Source: CAZQGO01 sp964593065 (GTDB taxonomy: Bacteria; Oederibacteriota; JAAXVQ01). Taken from it: a stretch of 64,000 bases of DNA. The stretch lies in NCBI GenBank assembly GCA_964593065.1, contig CAZQGO010000009.1, positions 25,730-89,729 of the forward strand. Direction: 5' to 3'. Made by a program: the position numbers and the translations under genes. Below, one piece after another: positions 15,712-25,119 of this stretch. Under the pieces are notes generated by a model. It was not told the origin of the DNA. It did no database searches and worked only from the letters and a program-made list of their open reading frames with translations. Every line of letters begins with the position of its first letter. The first letter of the stretch is position 1.

Positions 15712-17844
15712 TTGGGGGGCAAGGCCATTGACAACCGCATCATGACCGTCACGGTCGGGTTCGGCCTCATCCTGGCCGCGCTTACGGCGCGGCTGTTTTA
15801 TTTGCAAATCGTTGAACACCGTCATCTCGTGCAGCTGGCCCAGCGGCAGCAGGAACGCTCGCTGGAAATCCAGCCCGCCCGCGGGAAGATTTTCGACCGT
15901 CAGGGGCGCCTGCTGGCCTTCAACCGGGAATGCGCCTCGTTTTTCGCCGTTCCCGAAGAGATCCGGGACCCCGCCGCCACGGCCCGGAAGCTGGAATCGC
16001 TGACCGGCGTCTCCTCTGCCACCTTGTTGCGCCACTTCCGGAGCCGAAAGAATTTTGTCTGGATCCGGCGGAAAGTTCCGGATGCTGCGGCCGCGGCCAT
16101 CACCCGCTTGAACCTTCCGGGCGTCTACTCGCTGCCGGAAACCCAGCGCGTGTACCCGGAAGGGCGGCTGGCCTGTCACGTCCTGGGGTTTGTCGGCGTG
16201 GACAACCAGGGTTTGGCGGGGGTGGAGGTCCAGTTCGACCGGTCCATCCGGGGACAAAAAGGCTGGATGCGGCTGTCGCGGGACGCCCACGGGCGGGTCG
16301 TGCCCACCAGTAACCGCATCCTCCAGCGGCCGGAGCCGGGGCAGGATTTGGTTCTGACCTTGGACAAAGTCGTGCAACACGTGGCGGAGCGTGAATTGGC
16401 GCGCACCGTGGAACATTACCGCGCCCGCTCGGGTTCCGTGGTGGTCCTGGACCCGGGCACAGGGGAAATCCTGGCGCTGGCCAACTCGCCCGACTACGAT
16501 CCCAACCGGTTCGGCGCCTATCCCGCGGCCAGCCGCCGCGACCGTGCGGTCCGGGACGTTTTTGAACCCGGTTCCACCTTCAAGCTGGTGGTGGCCGGCG
16601 CAGCCCTGGAGGAAGGCGTCTTTTCCGAAAACGACATCGTGGACTGCGAACAGGGCCTGGCGCGTTTCCACGGCCGCGTCGTCAGGGATCATGAGCCGCA
16701 CGGCCGCATCACCTTCCAGGAAGTCGTCGAGTATTCGAGCAACATCGGGGCGGTGAAGATCGGGCTGAAGCTGGGCGCGGAGAGATTGGCGCACTATGCC
16801 CGCAGCATGGGCTTCGGCCGGAGGACCGGCATCGAGCTTCCGGGAGAAGCCGAAGGCTTGATGCGGATACGGGGAAATTCCGCGGCCTTGACCTCCGTGC
16901 CCTTCGGGCAGGGCGTGGCCGTCAGTGCGATCCAGCTTGCCATGGCCTACGCCATGGTGGCCAACGACGGCTGGCTGCTCAAGCCGACGGTGGTGAAGGA
17001 ACTGCGCGGCCCGGCCGGGGTCACAAGCAACGCGGGCGGGCGCGGCGTGCGCGAGCAGGTGCTGTCGGCGAAATCCGCCCGGCGCTTGCGCGAGATTTTG
17101 ACGCGCGCGGTCGAAATCGGCACGGGCGTTGAGGCCCGCGTTGCGAATTACCGGGTGGCAGGCAAAACCGGCACGGCGCAAAAGCCGCTGCAGGGCGGGC
17201 GCGGATACGACCCGGTCCATCACGTGGCTTCCTTCGTGGGTTTTCTGCCCGCGGACCGGCCGCGCCTTCTCATCGCGGTGGTCATCGATTCGCCGCACGG
17301 ACCGCAGTGGGGCGGAGTGGTCGCCGGGCCGGTGTTCAAGGCCGTGACGCAGAACCTGGTCGCCTACCTGGGCATCCCGCCCGCGGCCGAAAAAGTCTTC
17401 CGGCTGGCCCGGGAGGACAAGCCGCAGGCTCCGTCGGTGGCTGATCTGAAGCGCGTCCCGGACTTCAGGGGCCGGGAGCCGGGCGCCGCCAAGGCCGAGC
17501 TGCGGCGACTGGGGTTGAATCCCGCCTGCCTGGGGCAGGGTTCGCGCGTGCTGGGCCAGCTGCCGGAAGCCGGCGCCTTGGTTCGCGGCCGGGCGCCCGT
17601 GGTGCTGTATCTGTCCCAGGCAGAGGGGGACGATGCGCGCGGCCTGCAGCCCCCGAAGGTCGTGGTGCCCAATCTCTCGGGGCAGAGTCTGCGTGATGCC
17701 CTGCAGGTGTTGTCCACCTACGGTCTGCAGGCCAGAATCATCGGCAGCGGCGTGGTTCAATCCCAGACCCCCCAAGCCGAGTCGTGGCTCCGGGTGGATG
17801 CGGTTTGCACCCTGCATTGTCAGGACCCCGAGGTCGTGCCGTGA
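15712..17844 (+). CDS. ftsI: Peptidoglycan DD-transpeptidase FtsI (PBP3/SpoVD type) with two PASTA domains
   Basis: 710 residues from the TTG at 15712, preceded by GGAGG at 15701-15705; an ATG at 15742 is the alternative. One N-terminal membrane helix is followed by a PBP dimerisation domain (RGKIFDRQGRLLA). The transpeptidase domain shows the acyl Ser in FEPGSTFKLV (about residue 288), the SSN triad in EYSSNIGAVKIG and KTG in VAGKTGTAQ (about 485). Two C-terminal PASTA repeats follow (VPDFRGREPGAAKAELRRLG and VVVPNLSGQSLRDALQVL). It crosslinks septal peptidoglycan with FtsW. PASTA tails are usual in Gram-positive SpoVD/PBP2x and occur in some deep-branching Gram-negative lineages. Its stop overlaps the murE start (GTGA). 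Confidence 0.93.
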   Translation: MGGKAIDNRIMTVTVGFGLILAALTARLFYLQIVEHRHLVQLAQRQQERSLEIQPARGKIFDRQGRLLAFNRECASFFAVPEEIRDPAATARKLESLTGVSSATLLRHFRSRKNFVWIRRKVPDAAAAAITRLNLPGVYSLPETQRVYPEGRLACHVLGFVGVDNQGLAGVEVQFDRSIRGQKGWMRLSRDAHGRVVPTSNRILQRPEPGQDLVLTLDKVVQHVAERELARTVEHYRARSGSVVVLDPGTGEILALANSPDYDPNRFGAYPAASRRDRAVRDVFEPGSTFKLVVAGAALEEGVFSENDIVDCEQGLARFHGRVVRDHEPHGRITFQEVVEYSSNIGAVKIGLKLGAERLAHYARSMGFGRRTGIELPGEAEGLMRIRGNSAALTSVPFGQGVAVSAIQLAMAYAMVANDGWLLKPTVVKELRGPAGVTSNAGGRGVREQVLSAKSARRLREILTRAVEIGTGVEARVANYRVAGKTGTAQKPLQGGRGYDPVHHVASFVGFLPADRPRLLIAVVIDSPHGPQWGGVVAGPVFKAVTQNLVAYLGIPPAAEKVFRLAREDKPQAPSVADLKRVPDFRGREPGAAKAELRRLGLNPACLGQGSRVLGQLPEAGALVRGRAPVVLYLSQAEGDDARGLQPPKVVVPNLSGQSLRDALQVLSTYGLQARIIGSGVVQSQTPQAESWLRVDAVCTLHCQDPEVVP

Positions 17845-19409
17845 TCCGCGTGCCGCTGGGACTCGTGGCCCAGGCCCTGCCGGGCGCCAAACTCCGGGGC
17901 CGGGCGGGTCAGCTGGTGTGGCGGCTGAACGCCGATTCCCGCCGCGCGCGCCCGGGGGACTTGTTCGCGTGCATTGCCGGCAAAAGAGTGGACGGGCACC
18001 TGTTCGCGGCCGAAGCCGTGCGCCGCGGCGCCACGGCCGTTTTGCTGTCCCGGGAAATTCCGGGACTGGACCTGCGGCGCATCGGGGTGATCCAAACCGA
18101 ACAGGTGGCGCGGGCCTTGGGCGCCATGGCCGCGTCCTTCTACAATCATCCCTCCCTGGGCCTGCGTTTGCTCGGCGTGACCGGAACCAGCGGCAAGACC
18201 ACCGTCACCTACATGCTGCGCTCCATCCTCCAGGCCAGCCCGGCCGCACTGGGTTTGCGGCGCGTGGGCCTGCTGGGGACCATCCGCTACGAGCTGCCCG
18301 GCCAGCGGCCCCAGGCCGCACCCAACACCACTCCCATGGCCTGGGACCTGCAGGATTGGCTGGCGCGCATGGCGGCCGGACGTTGCGGGGCGGCAGTCAT
18401 GGAAGTCTCGTCCCATGCGCTGTCCGAGGAGCGGATCACGGGCTGTGAATTCGACGTGGGCGTGTTCACCAATTTAAGCCCCGAGCATTTGGACTACCAC
18501 GTCAGCTTGGAAGAATACGCGGCGGCCAAGGCCAGGCTGTTTGCCCAATTGGCGGCGCCGGGCTTGAAAGCGGGGGTGAAATACGCGGTGATCAACCGGG
18601 ATGATCCGCGCAGCCGGGTCATGACCTTAGCCGCCCGCGCCGCGAAAATCGTCACCTACGGCCTGGACGGTTCCGCAGACGTGACCGCAACCGGGCTGAA
18701 ATTGTCTCCGCGCCACAGCACCTTCCGGCTCCGGACGCCGGCCGGCGAAACGCCGGTGCGCGTACTGCTTCCCGGGCGGACCAACGTGCTCAACGCCCTG
18801 GCGGCGGCCGCCGCGGCCGGATGCCTGGGCGTCCCGCTGCGTGCGATCCGGACCGGCTTGGCGCGTTTGGCGGGAGTTCCGGGACGCATGGAGATCGTGC
18901 CGGGTTCGCAACCCTTCACGGTCATGGTGGATTACGCGCACAAACCGGACGCCCTGGAAAAACTTCTGCAGGCCGTCCGGGAGGCGACGCCGGCCCGGGT
19001 CATTCTGGTGTTCGGCTGCGGAGGGGATCGCGACGCCGGGAAGCGGGGGCCCATGGGCGAAATCTCGGCCCGCTTGGCGGACCGCGTGGTGGTGACGACG
19101 GACAACCCGCGCAGCGAGGATCCCGGGCGCATTGCGGCGGAGATCCTCGCGGGCATACGCCGCTCCCACCCGGAGTCTCTCTCCGACCCCGGCGGGCGTA
19201 TCCGCGTGGAGCCGGACCGGGTCCGGGCCATTCGCCTGGGCCTGCGCTCGGCGCGGCGGGGGGACACCGTGGTGATCGCCGGCAAAGGCCACGAAAACTA
19301 CCAGATCTTCAAGGACCGGACGGTTCGCTTCAGCGACCGGGCCGTGGCCCTGCGGGAACTTGCCCGCTTGGGTTTCGGCCGGACGGCCGCCCGTCGCGGC
19401 AGGAGCTGA
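17841..19409 (+). CDS. murE: UDP-MurNAc-tripeptide synthetase MurE (meso-DAP adding)
   Basis: 522 residues from the GTG at 17841, overlapping the ftsI stop by 4 bases. Mur ligase three-domain layout: substrate domain (NADSRRARPGDLFACIAGKRVDGH), ATP-binding GVTGTSGKTTVTYML near residue 112, EVSSHAL, and the C-terminal domain with VDYAHKPDAL, VFGCGGDRD and DNPRSEDP near residue 420. The DNPR motif is the established marker for meso-diaminopimelate rather than lysine. It adds residue three of the stem peptide in the cytoplasm. Confidence 0.95.
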   Translation: MIRVPLGLVAQALPGAKLRGRAGQLVWRLNADSRRARPGDLFACIAGKRVDGHLFAAEAVRRGATAVLLSREIPGLDLRRIGVIQTEQVARALGAMAASFYNHPSLGLRLLGVTGTSGKTTVTYMLRSILQASPAALGLRRVGLLGTIRYELPGQRPQAAPNTTPMAWDLQDWLARMAAGRCGAAVMEVSSHALSEERITGCEFDVGVFTNLSPEHLDYHVSLEEYAAAKARLFAQLAAPGLKAGVKYAVINRDDPRSRVMTLAARAAKIVTYGLDGSADVTATGLKLSPRHSTFRLRTPAGETPVRVLLPGRTNVLNALAAAAAAGCLGVPLRAIRTGLARLAGVPGRMEIVPGSQPFTVMVDYAHKPDALEKLLQAVREATPARVILVFGCGGDRDAGKRGPMGEISARLADRVVVTTDNPRSEDPGRIAAEILAGIRRSHPESLSDPGGRIRVEPDRVRAIRLGLRSARRGDTVVIAGKGHENYQIFKDRTVRFSDRAVALRELARLGFGRTAARRGRS

Positions 19410-19413
19410 GCGC

Positions 19414-20877
19414 ATGCCTTCCAGGAGCCGGCGCGGAAAAAACGCAGGCGACCGGAAACGGCCCGCGGACTCGGGCTTGCCGGGCGTGACGCTGGGCTGG
19501 GCCGCCGCGGCCTGCGGCGGGCGGTTGCAGGGCGCGGGCGCCGCGGACCCAATCGCGGGCATCTGCCTCGATTCCCGGGGAGTGAAACCCGGTGAGATTT
19601 TCGTCGCCCTTGCGGGCCGCAGGACGGACGGGCACCGCTTCATGCCCGCGGCGCTGGCGAAAGGCGCGGCCGCCGTGCTGTGCCGGCGTCCTCCGTCTGC
19701 CTCCGCGCCGGCCATTGTCGTGCCGGACCCGCGCCGGGCCTTGGGACGCATCGCCGCGGCCTACCGTCGGCGTTTTCCGCGCGTGAAGATAGTCGCCGTG
19801 TCCGGCAGCACGGGCAAGACCGCGGCCAAGGAAATGGTGGCCCGCGTGCTTGCCAGCCGCCACCGGGTGCTGCAAAGCCAGGGCAACCTGAACAACGACC
19901 TGGGTTTGCCCCTGACCCTGTTGCGGTTGCGCCGCCACCACACGGCCGCGGCCGTGGAATTGGGCATGAGCGCCCCCGGCGAGATTCGCCAGCTTGCGAA
20001 AATGGCCAAGCCACACATCGGACTCCTGACCAACATCGGCGACGCTCATCTTGGCCATTTTCGCAACCGCCGCAGCGTGGCGCGGGCCAAGGCGGAACTG
20101 CTTGAGGAACTGATGCCCGGCGGAACGGCGGTTCTCAATGCGGACGATCCCGAACTGGCCCGCCTGGCCGCGCGGCGGCGGCTGACGTTCGGCATGGCCA
20201 AGGGCGCGGACGTGCAAGTCGTGAGCACGGGGGTGCATTACGCGGGGACGCACGTGGTGTTGAGCCATCGCCGGCGCCGCGCCGAAATCCGGCTGCGCGC
20301 CCTCGGGGCGCACCAGGCCTGGAACGCGGCCGCGGCCGTCGCCGCCGGCCTGGCGGCGGGCGTGCCGTTTCCCACGGGCTGCCGGGCCTTGGCGGGTTTC
20401 AGGCCGGAAACGGCCATGCGCCTGCAGCTGCTGCGGCTCGGACCGCATCGCATCCTGAACGACGCCTACAACAGCAATCCGCAATCCGCGGCGGCGGCTT
20501 TGGGCCTGCTGGCGGAACTGCCCGCGCGGGGGCGGAAAATCTTCGTGGCCGGAAGCATGCTGGAGCTGGGGGCCGCCACGCAGGCTAGCCACGCCAACCT
20601 GGGACGCGAAGCGGCCATCAGCGGCGTGTACGCCTTGCTGGCGGTCGGGCGCGAGGCCCGTGCGGCGGCGAAGAGCGCCGCCGCGGCGGGGGTGGAAAAA
20701 ATCGCCACCCTGCCCACGGCGGAGGGCGCGGCCCGGGTTCTGGCCCGCTGGCTGTCCGCGGACGGCGACTTGATCCTGATCAAGGGCTCGAGGCGATTGC
20801 AGTTGGAAACCATCGTGCAGGATTTGCAGTGCCGGTGGCGGCGTTCGCGAGGCCGCCGTGCGGCCGGCGCGGCGTAA
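19414..20877 (+). CDS. murF: UDP-MurNAc-pentapeptide synthetase MurF
   Basis: 487 residues, ATG at 19414 with AGGAG eight bases upstream. Begins with a basic stretch of about 20 residues not typical of the family. Then the MurF pattern: LDSRGVKPGEIFVALAGRRT, ATP loop SGSTGKTAAKE near residue 129, QGNLNNDLGLPLTL, ELGMSAPGEI, HLGHF, and the C-terminal NDAYNSNPQSAAAAL and LIKGSR. It ligates D-Ala-D-Ala to the tripeptide precursor; the ddl gene that supplies the dipeptide is in the same cluster. Followed by a 174-base hairpin-rich gap. Confidence 0.94.
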   Translation: MPSRSRRGKNAGDRKRPADSGLPGVTLGWAAAACGGRLQGAGAADPIAGICLDSRGVKPGEIFVALAGRRTDGHRFMPAALAKGAAAVLCRRPPSASAPAIVVPDPRRALGRIAAAYRRRFPRVKIVAVSGSTGKTAAKEMVARVLASRHRVLQSQGNLNNDLGLPLTLLRLRRHHTAAAVELGMSAPGEIRQLAKMAKPHIGLLTNIGDAHLGHFRNRRSVARAKAELLEELMPGGTAVLNADDPELARLAARRRLTFGMAKGADVQVVSTGVHYAGTHVVLSHRRRRAEIRLRALGAHQAWNAAAAVAAGLAAGVPFPTGCRALAGFRPETAMRLQLLRLGPHRILNDAYNSNPQSAAAALGLLAELPARGRKIFVAGSMLELGAATQASHANLGREAAISGVYALLAVGREARAAAKSAAAAGVEKIATLPTAEGAARVLARWLSADGDLILIKGSRRLQLETIVQDLQCRWRRSRGRRAAGAA

Positions 20878-20886
20878 GGCAATAAC

Positions 20887-21017
20887 GGGCGGATTCTCCG
20901 CCCGGCAGGGAACATACGGTTTCCGGCGGGTGCCCCCCACCACGACTCGGTTCGCTCCCCACGAATCCGAGATACCCGCCGGATAAGCTGGGCGGGGCGG
21001 GCTTGGCGGCCCGCCCC
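20887..21017. repeat. Hairpin-rich murF-mraY intergenic element
   Basis: Three GC-rich inverted repeats in a row. The first is a perfect 7-bp stem 20887-20893/20897-20903. The second is a long hairpin with outer arms 20922-20931/20974-20983 (10 bp, perfect) and a nested CTCGG/CCGAG arm. The third is a perfect 9-bp stem 20994-21002/21009-21017. No T-run follows, so they are not simple terminators. The last stem ends 22 bases before the mraY RBS and could affect transcript stability or mraY translation. Confidence 0.7.
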
Positions 21018-21051
21018 GGCCCGAAACCTTCGCAAGGCAGGAGGCGACTAC

Positions 21052-22137
21052 TTGCTGTACTACTGGCTGTATCCTCTGGCGGACGTGATCAAGGTCTTCA
21101 ATGTCTTCCGCTACATCACGTTCCGTTCGGTGTACGCGGCCTTGACCGCCTTCCTGCTGTGCCTGCTGCTGGGGCCCGCGATCATCCGGGCGCTCAAGCG
21201 CAGCGGCGTCGGCCAGAATATCCGGGAGGACGGTCCCGGGGGGCATCTGAAAAAGGCCGGCACTCCGACCATGGGCGGCCTGATCATCCTGCCGGCCGTC
21301 CTGATCAGCCTGATCCTGTGGGCGCGCTGGGAGCAGTCGGCGGTGTGGATCGCGACGTTCTCCTTGGTCTGGTTCGGGATCGTGGGCCTTTTAGACGACC
21401 TGCTGAAGCTGAAATGGAAGCGTTCGCAGGGGCTGATCGCGGGCAGCAAACTGTTTTTACAGCTGTGCGGCGCCGCCGCCATCCTGTGGTTCGTGTTGCG
21501 CAGCAACCAGGGCTGGAACCTGGCGAGTTCCACCAACATTCCCTTCTTCAAGCACGCCGTCTACCTGCCCCTGGGGTTGTACGTGCTGTTCGGCATGACC
21601 GTGATCGTGGGCGCCAGCAACGGCGTGAATTTGACCGACGGCCTCGACGGCCTGGCGATCGGGTCGCTGGCGCTGGTGGGCGGAACCTTCGCCATCATGA
21701 GCTATCTGGTGGCCAACGTGAAATTCGCCAATTACCTGAAAATCATCTATGTGGCCGGCGGCTCGGAACTGACCGTGGTCTGCAGTGCCATGGTGGGCGC
21801 CGCCTTGGGGTTCCTGTGGTTCAATTCCCACCCGGCGGAGATCTTTATGGGCGATACCGGCTCCCTGTCCTTGGGGGCCCTGCTCGGCACCGTCGCCGTG
21901 CTGACCAAGCAGGAGATCCTGTTGTTCGTCGTGGGCGGAATTTTCGTGGCCGAGGTGGTTTCCGTCATTCTGCAGGTCGGAAGTTACAAGCTGACGGGCA
22001 AGCGCATTTTCCTGATGGCGCCCCTGCATCATCACTTCGAGCTGAAAGGGTGGTCGGAGCCCAAGATCATCCTCCGCTTCTGGATCGTCGCCATCATGCT
22101 GGCGGTGATCACGTTGAGCACGTTGAAACTGCGCTAG
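21052..22137 (+). CDS. mraY: Phospho-MurNAc-pentapeptide transferase MraY
   Basis: 361 residues, TTG start with AGGAGG at 21039-21044. Ten-helix integral membrane enzyme that forms lipid I on undecaprenyl phosphate. Signatures: GTPTMGGLIIL, GLLDDLLKL (the DD pair), ASNGVNLTDGLDGLAIG, HPAEIFMGDTGSL, and the C-terminal MAPLHHHFELKGWSE. Length and motifs are standard. It is set apart from murF by the hairpin element, so expression may be partly independent. Confidence 0.96.
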   Translation: MLYYWLYPLADVIKVFNVFRYITFRSVYAALTAFLLCLLLGPAIIRALKRSGVGQNIREDGPGGHLKKAGTPTMGGLIILPAVLISLILWARWEQSAVWIATFSLVWFGIVGLLDDLLKLKWKRSQGLIAGSKLFLQLCGAAAILWFVLRSNQGWNLASSTNIPFFKHAVYLPLGLYVLFGMTVIVGASNGVNLTDGLDGLAIGSLALVGGTFAIMSYLVANVKFANYLKIIYVAGGSELTVVCSAMVGAALGFLWFNSHPAEIFMGDTGSLSLGALLGTVAVLTKQEILLFVVGGIFVAEVVSVILQVGSYKLTGKRIFLMAPLHHHFELKGWSEPKIILRFWIVAIMLAVITLSTLKLR

Positions 22138-22187
22138 CGCGCGGCGAGCCGGGCCGGCGGCCCGCCTCGGCCGGAGAGGAGCAGGAC

Positions 22188-22607
22188 ATGAAGAAACTTG
22201 CCGTGATCGGAACGCGGCCGGAACGCCGGGCCAAACCGCGGGCCCGGGTCAGCCTGCAGGCGGAGTACCGCGTGCTGACCCTGCGGGACTTGGCGCGGGG
22301 CCGGAAACGCCTGGCGCGGCTGTCCGCGCGGGTGAAGAACCTGGGAGCCGGCGGCGTGCTGCTGCGGGTCCACCGGCGCTTGGCCCGCCGGTCCGTGCTG
22401 TCCCTGGCCCTGGCCCTGCCGGAGCGGCAGGCGCCGGTCCGGAGCCTGGCCGAGGTCAAACACGTGCGGGAGGTCCTGGCCCGGGCTCATTACCCCTATG
22501 CCGTGGGCCTGGAGTTTTTGGCCATTTCACCGGGGGACACTGCGGCCGTGCGCCGTTTCGTGTCCCGGCGGGCAGGCGAAACGCCCGGGAACTCCGGGAA
22601 GCGCTGA
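22188..22607 (+). CDS. PilZ-domain protein (probable c-di-GMP receptor)
   Basis: 139 residues, ATG at 22188 behind GAGGAGCAGG. It matches PilZ: an N-terminal RAKPRARVSL (the RxxxR c-di-GMP motif), then VKNLGAGGVLLRV, where the usual N/D-x-S-x-x-G carries Gly for Ser, and the closing strand YAVGLEFLAISPGD. An unusually Arg/Leu-rich insert connects them. PilZ proteins bind cyclic di-GMP. A PilZ gene between mraY and murD is not part of the canonical dcw order, and a link between c-di-GMP and wall synthesis is inference. A 23-base hairpin (22146-22168) precedes the RBS. Confidence 0.72.
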   Translation: MKKLAVIGTRPERRAKPRARVSLQAEYRVLTLRDLARGRKRLARLSARVKNLGAGGVLLRVHRRLARRSVLSLALALPERQAPVRSLAEVKHVREVLARAHYPYAVGLEFLAISPGDTAAVRRFVSRRAGETPGNSGKR

Positions 22608-22624
22608 AAGGAAAGCAGGCTGCC

Positions 22625-24004
22625 ATGGATTTGGACCAACGGAAGGTGGTTGTGCTGGGCATGGCGCGCAGCGGCTTGGCCGCGGCCGCCCTGTTGCAGC
22701 GCCACGGCGCGCGGGTGACGGTCTCCGACCGCAAACCGGCCGAGGATTTAGCGCCCGCCCTGGCCGAGCTGGCCAGGCTGGGCGTCGCCGCGGAAACGGG
22801 CGCCCAGCATTTGACCAGCCTGCAGGAGGCCGAGGTGATCGTGCTGTCGCCCGGCGTACCGGCGAATCTGCCCGAACTGGCCGCGGCCCGCGAACAGGGC
22901 AAGTCCGTCGTTTCCGAAGTCGAGCTGGGCTTCTGGTTCTGCCGGGGCCGCATCGCGGGCCTGACCGGCACCAACGGCAAGACGACCACGGTGCACCTGC
23001 TGACCCGCATGATCGAGGAGGCGGGGCTGAAAGCCTACCTGGCCGGCAACGTGGGACTGCCCTTCACGGCCGTGGCCGAAACCATGGCGCCGCGGGACTT
23101 GGCCGTGCTGGAGCTGTCCAGTTTTCAGCTGGAGACGATCGTGGATTTCCGGGCGGAGGTCGCGGCCATTCTCAACATCACGCCGGACCATCTGGACCGC
23201 TACCCGCACATGCAGGCCTACGTGGAAGCCAAGGCCGCCATCATGCGCAACCAGCGGGATCGCGACGTGGTGGTGTTGAACGCCGACGACAAATACACCC
23301 CGCTGCTGGCGGCGCAGGCGCCCGCGCGCGTCCTGCAGTTTTCCCGTCAGCAAATCCTCGCGACGGAAGGCGTGTGGGTGCAGGACGGGGTGATCCGCCA
23401 CCGCCTCTTCGGCGGGCAGGCCCGTGAGCTGCTGCCGGCCGACCAGGTGCTGCTGCCGGGTCCCCATAATTTGGAGAACGCCCTGGCCGCGACGGCCATG
23501 GGGTTGTCGCTGGACCTCCCGGAGGCCGCCGTGGCCGCAGCCCTGCGAACCTTCCCGGGCGTGGCGCACCGGCTCGAATTCGTGGGGGAGGTCGGAGGCG
23601 TCCGCTTCATCAACGATTCCAAGGGGACGAACGTGGATGCCGTGAGCAAGGCCCTGCAAAGCTATTCGCAACCCATCGTCCTGATCCTGGGCGGGCGGGA
23701 CAAGCAGGGGGACTTCACCCTCCTGCAGCCCCTGCTGCGGGCACACGCCCGGGCGGTGGTGGTTCTGGGCGAGGCGGCGGAGAAAATCACCCGCCAGATC
23801 CAGAACACGGTGGCCGTGCATCCGGCGCAGGATTTGCGCGCGGCCGTGCGCACCGCGGCCGGGCTGGCCCGGCCGGGAGACGTGGTCCTGCTGTCCCCGG
23901 GCTGCGCCAGTTTCGACCAGTTTAGAAATTTCGAGGAACGCGGGGATACCTTCCGCGAGGAAATCCGCCGCTTGGCCGGCGAACCGACGGGAGCGGGCGC
24001 ATGA
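22625..24004 (+). CDS. murD: UDP-MurNAc-L-alanine:D-glutamate ligase MurD
   Basis: 459 residues. N-terminal Rossmann-like start VVVLGMARSGLAAA, ATP loop LTGTNGKTTTVHLL near residue 114, GNVGLPF, ELSSFQLE, NITPDHLDRY, and the C-terminal FINDSKGTNVDAV, ILGGRDKQGDF and LLSPGCASFDQF. Adds D-Glu to UDP-MurNAc-L-Ala. The stop overlaps the ftsW start by 4 bases (ATGA), indicating coupling. Confidence 0.96.
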   Translation: MDLDQRKVVVLGMARSGLAAAALLQRHGARVTVSDRKPAEDLAPALAELARLGVAAETGAQHLTSLQEAEVIVLSPGVPANLPELAAAREQGKSVVSEVELGFWFCRGRIAGLTGTNGKTTTVHLLTRMIEEAGLKAYLAGNVGLPFTAVAETMAPRDLAVLELSSFQLETIVDFRAEVAAILNITPDHLDRYPHMQAYVEAKAAIMRNQRDRDVVVLNADDKYTPLLAAQAPARVLQFSRQQILATEGVWVQDGVIRHRLFGGQARELLPADQVLLPGPHNLENALAATAMGLSLDLPEAAVAAALRTFPGVAHRLEFVGEVGGVRFINDSKGTNVDAVSKALQSYSQPIVLILGGRDKQGDFTLLQPLLRAHARAVVVLGEAAEKITRQIQNTVAVHPAQDLRAAVRTAAGLARPGDVVLLSPGCASFDQFRNFEERGDTFREEIRRLAGEPTGAGA

Positions 24005-25119
24005 ACCGCCCCGCCGCGCAAACCCGGTCCATGGACATGAACCTGCTGACGCTGACCGCGGTTCTGGTCGGGATCGGGCTCATCATGATCTATTCGTCCT
24101 CGACCATCCTGGCGTTGCGCATGTACGGGGACGCCTATTTCTTCATCAAACGCCAGGTGCTGTGGGCGATCCTGGGATTCGGAACGCTGTGGGCTTTCAG
24201 CCGTTATCCCTACCTCAAGTTGCGCCGCTGGGTCATGCCCCTGCTGGCGGCGTGCGTGTTCCTGCTTCTCGCCGTGCTGGTCTTGCCGGTCGGCAAGGCC
24301 GTGGGCGGGGCCCGGCGCTGGTTGTCCTTGGGGGGGCTGTCGTTTCAACCCGCCGAGATGCTCAAACTCGTGATCGTGATTTATCTGGCGGACGCACTGG
24401 TGCGGAAGCACGACTCGATCAAGTCCTTCGTCGCGGGCGTGCTGCCGCACCTGCTGGTGGTCGGGCTGCTGGCCACGCTCCTGCTGCTGCAGCCCGATTT
24501 GGGCACGGCGGCCATCGTGGTGGCTTTGGCCGGCGGCATGCTCTTCGTGGGCGGGGCGCGGTTCTCGCACCTGCTTTCCCTGCTGCTGACCTCCTTGCCG
24601 GCCGTGTTTCTGCTGGTGTTCAAAGTCGGCTACCGCAAGCGGCGGCTGGACGCTTTCCTGGATCCCTGGCGCGAACCCCTGGGCAAGGGTTTTCAGATGA
24701 TCCAGTCTTTCCTGGCCCTGGGCAGCGGCGGGTTATGGGGGCGGGGCTTGTGCGAGAGCCAGCAAAAACTGTTTTATCTGCCCACGCCCCACACGGATTT
24801 CATTTTCAGCATCCTGGGGGAGGAATTGGGCTTCGTGGGCACGTTCCTCGTAATCGTGCTGTATGGGATTTTCATCTGGGCCGGGTTTTCCATCGGGCGG
24901 CGCTGCGCGGAACCGTTTGGCAAATTGCTGGCCTTCGGTTTGACGCTGCTGCTGGGTTTGCAGGCCGTGATCAATATCGGCGTGGTGTGCGGACTGGTGC
25001 CCACCAAGGGCACGACCCTGCCTTTCATCAGCGCGGGAGGATCGTCGCTGCTCTTTTCCCTGATGGCCGTGGGCATCCTGCTGTCCATTTCCCGCACGCT
25101 GCCGGAGGAGGGAGCATGA
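24001..25119 (+). CDS. ftsW: SEDS peptidoglycan glycosyltransferase FtsW
   Basis: 372 residues, about ten membrane helices. SEDS hallmarks are IMIYSSSTILAL at the start, QPDLGTA, RRLDAFLDPW, GKGFQMIQS, the loop PTPHTDFIFSILGEELGF and the C-terminal GLVPTKGTTLPFISAGGSS. It polymerises lipid II at the septum as partner of FtsI. It overlaps murD upstream and murG downstream by 4 bases each, giving an unbroken translational chain murD-ftsW-murG. Confidence 0.95.
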   Translation: MNRPAAQTRSMDMNLLTLTAVLVGIGLIMIYSSSTILALRMYGDAYFFIKRQVLWAILGFGTLWAFSRYPYLKLRRWVMPLLAACVFLLLAVLVLPVGKAVGGARRWLSLGGLSFQPAEMLKLVIVIYLADALVRKHDSIKSFVAGVLPHLLVVGLLATLLLLQPDLGTAAIVVALAGGMLFVGGARFSHLLSLLLTSLPAVFLLVFKVGYRKRRLDAFLDPWREPLGKGFQMIQSFLALGSGGLWGRGLCESQQKLFYLPTPHTDFIFSILGEELGFVGTFLVIVLYGIFIWAGFSIGRRCAEPFGKLLAFGLTLLLGLQAVINIGVVCGLVPTKGTTLPFISAGGSSLLFSLMAVGILLSISRTLPEEGA

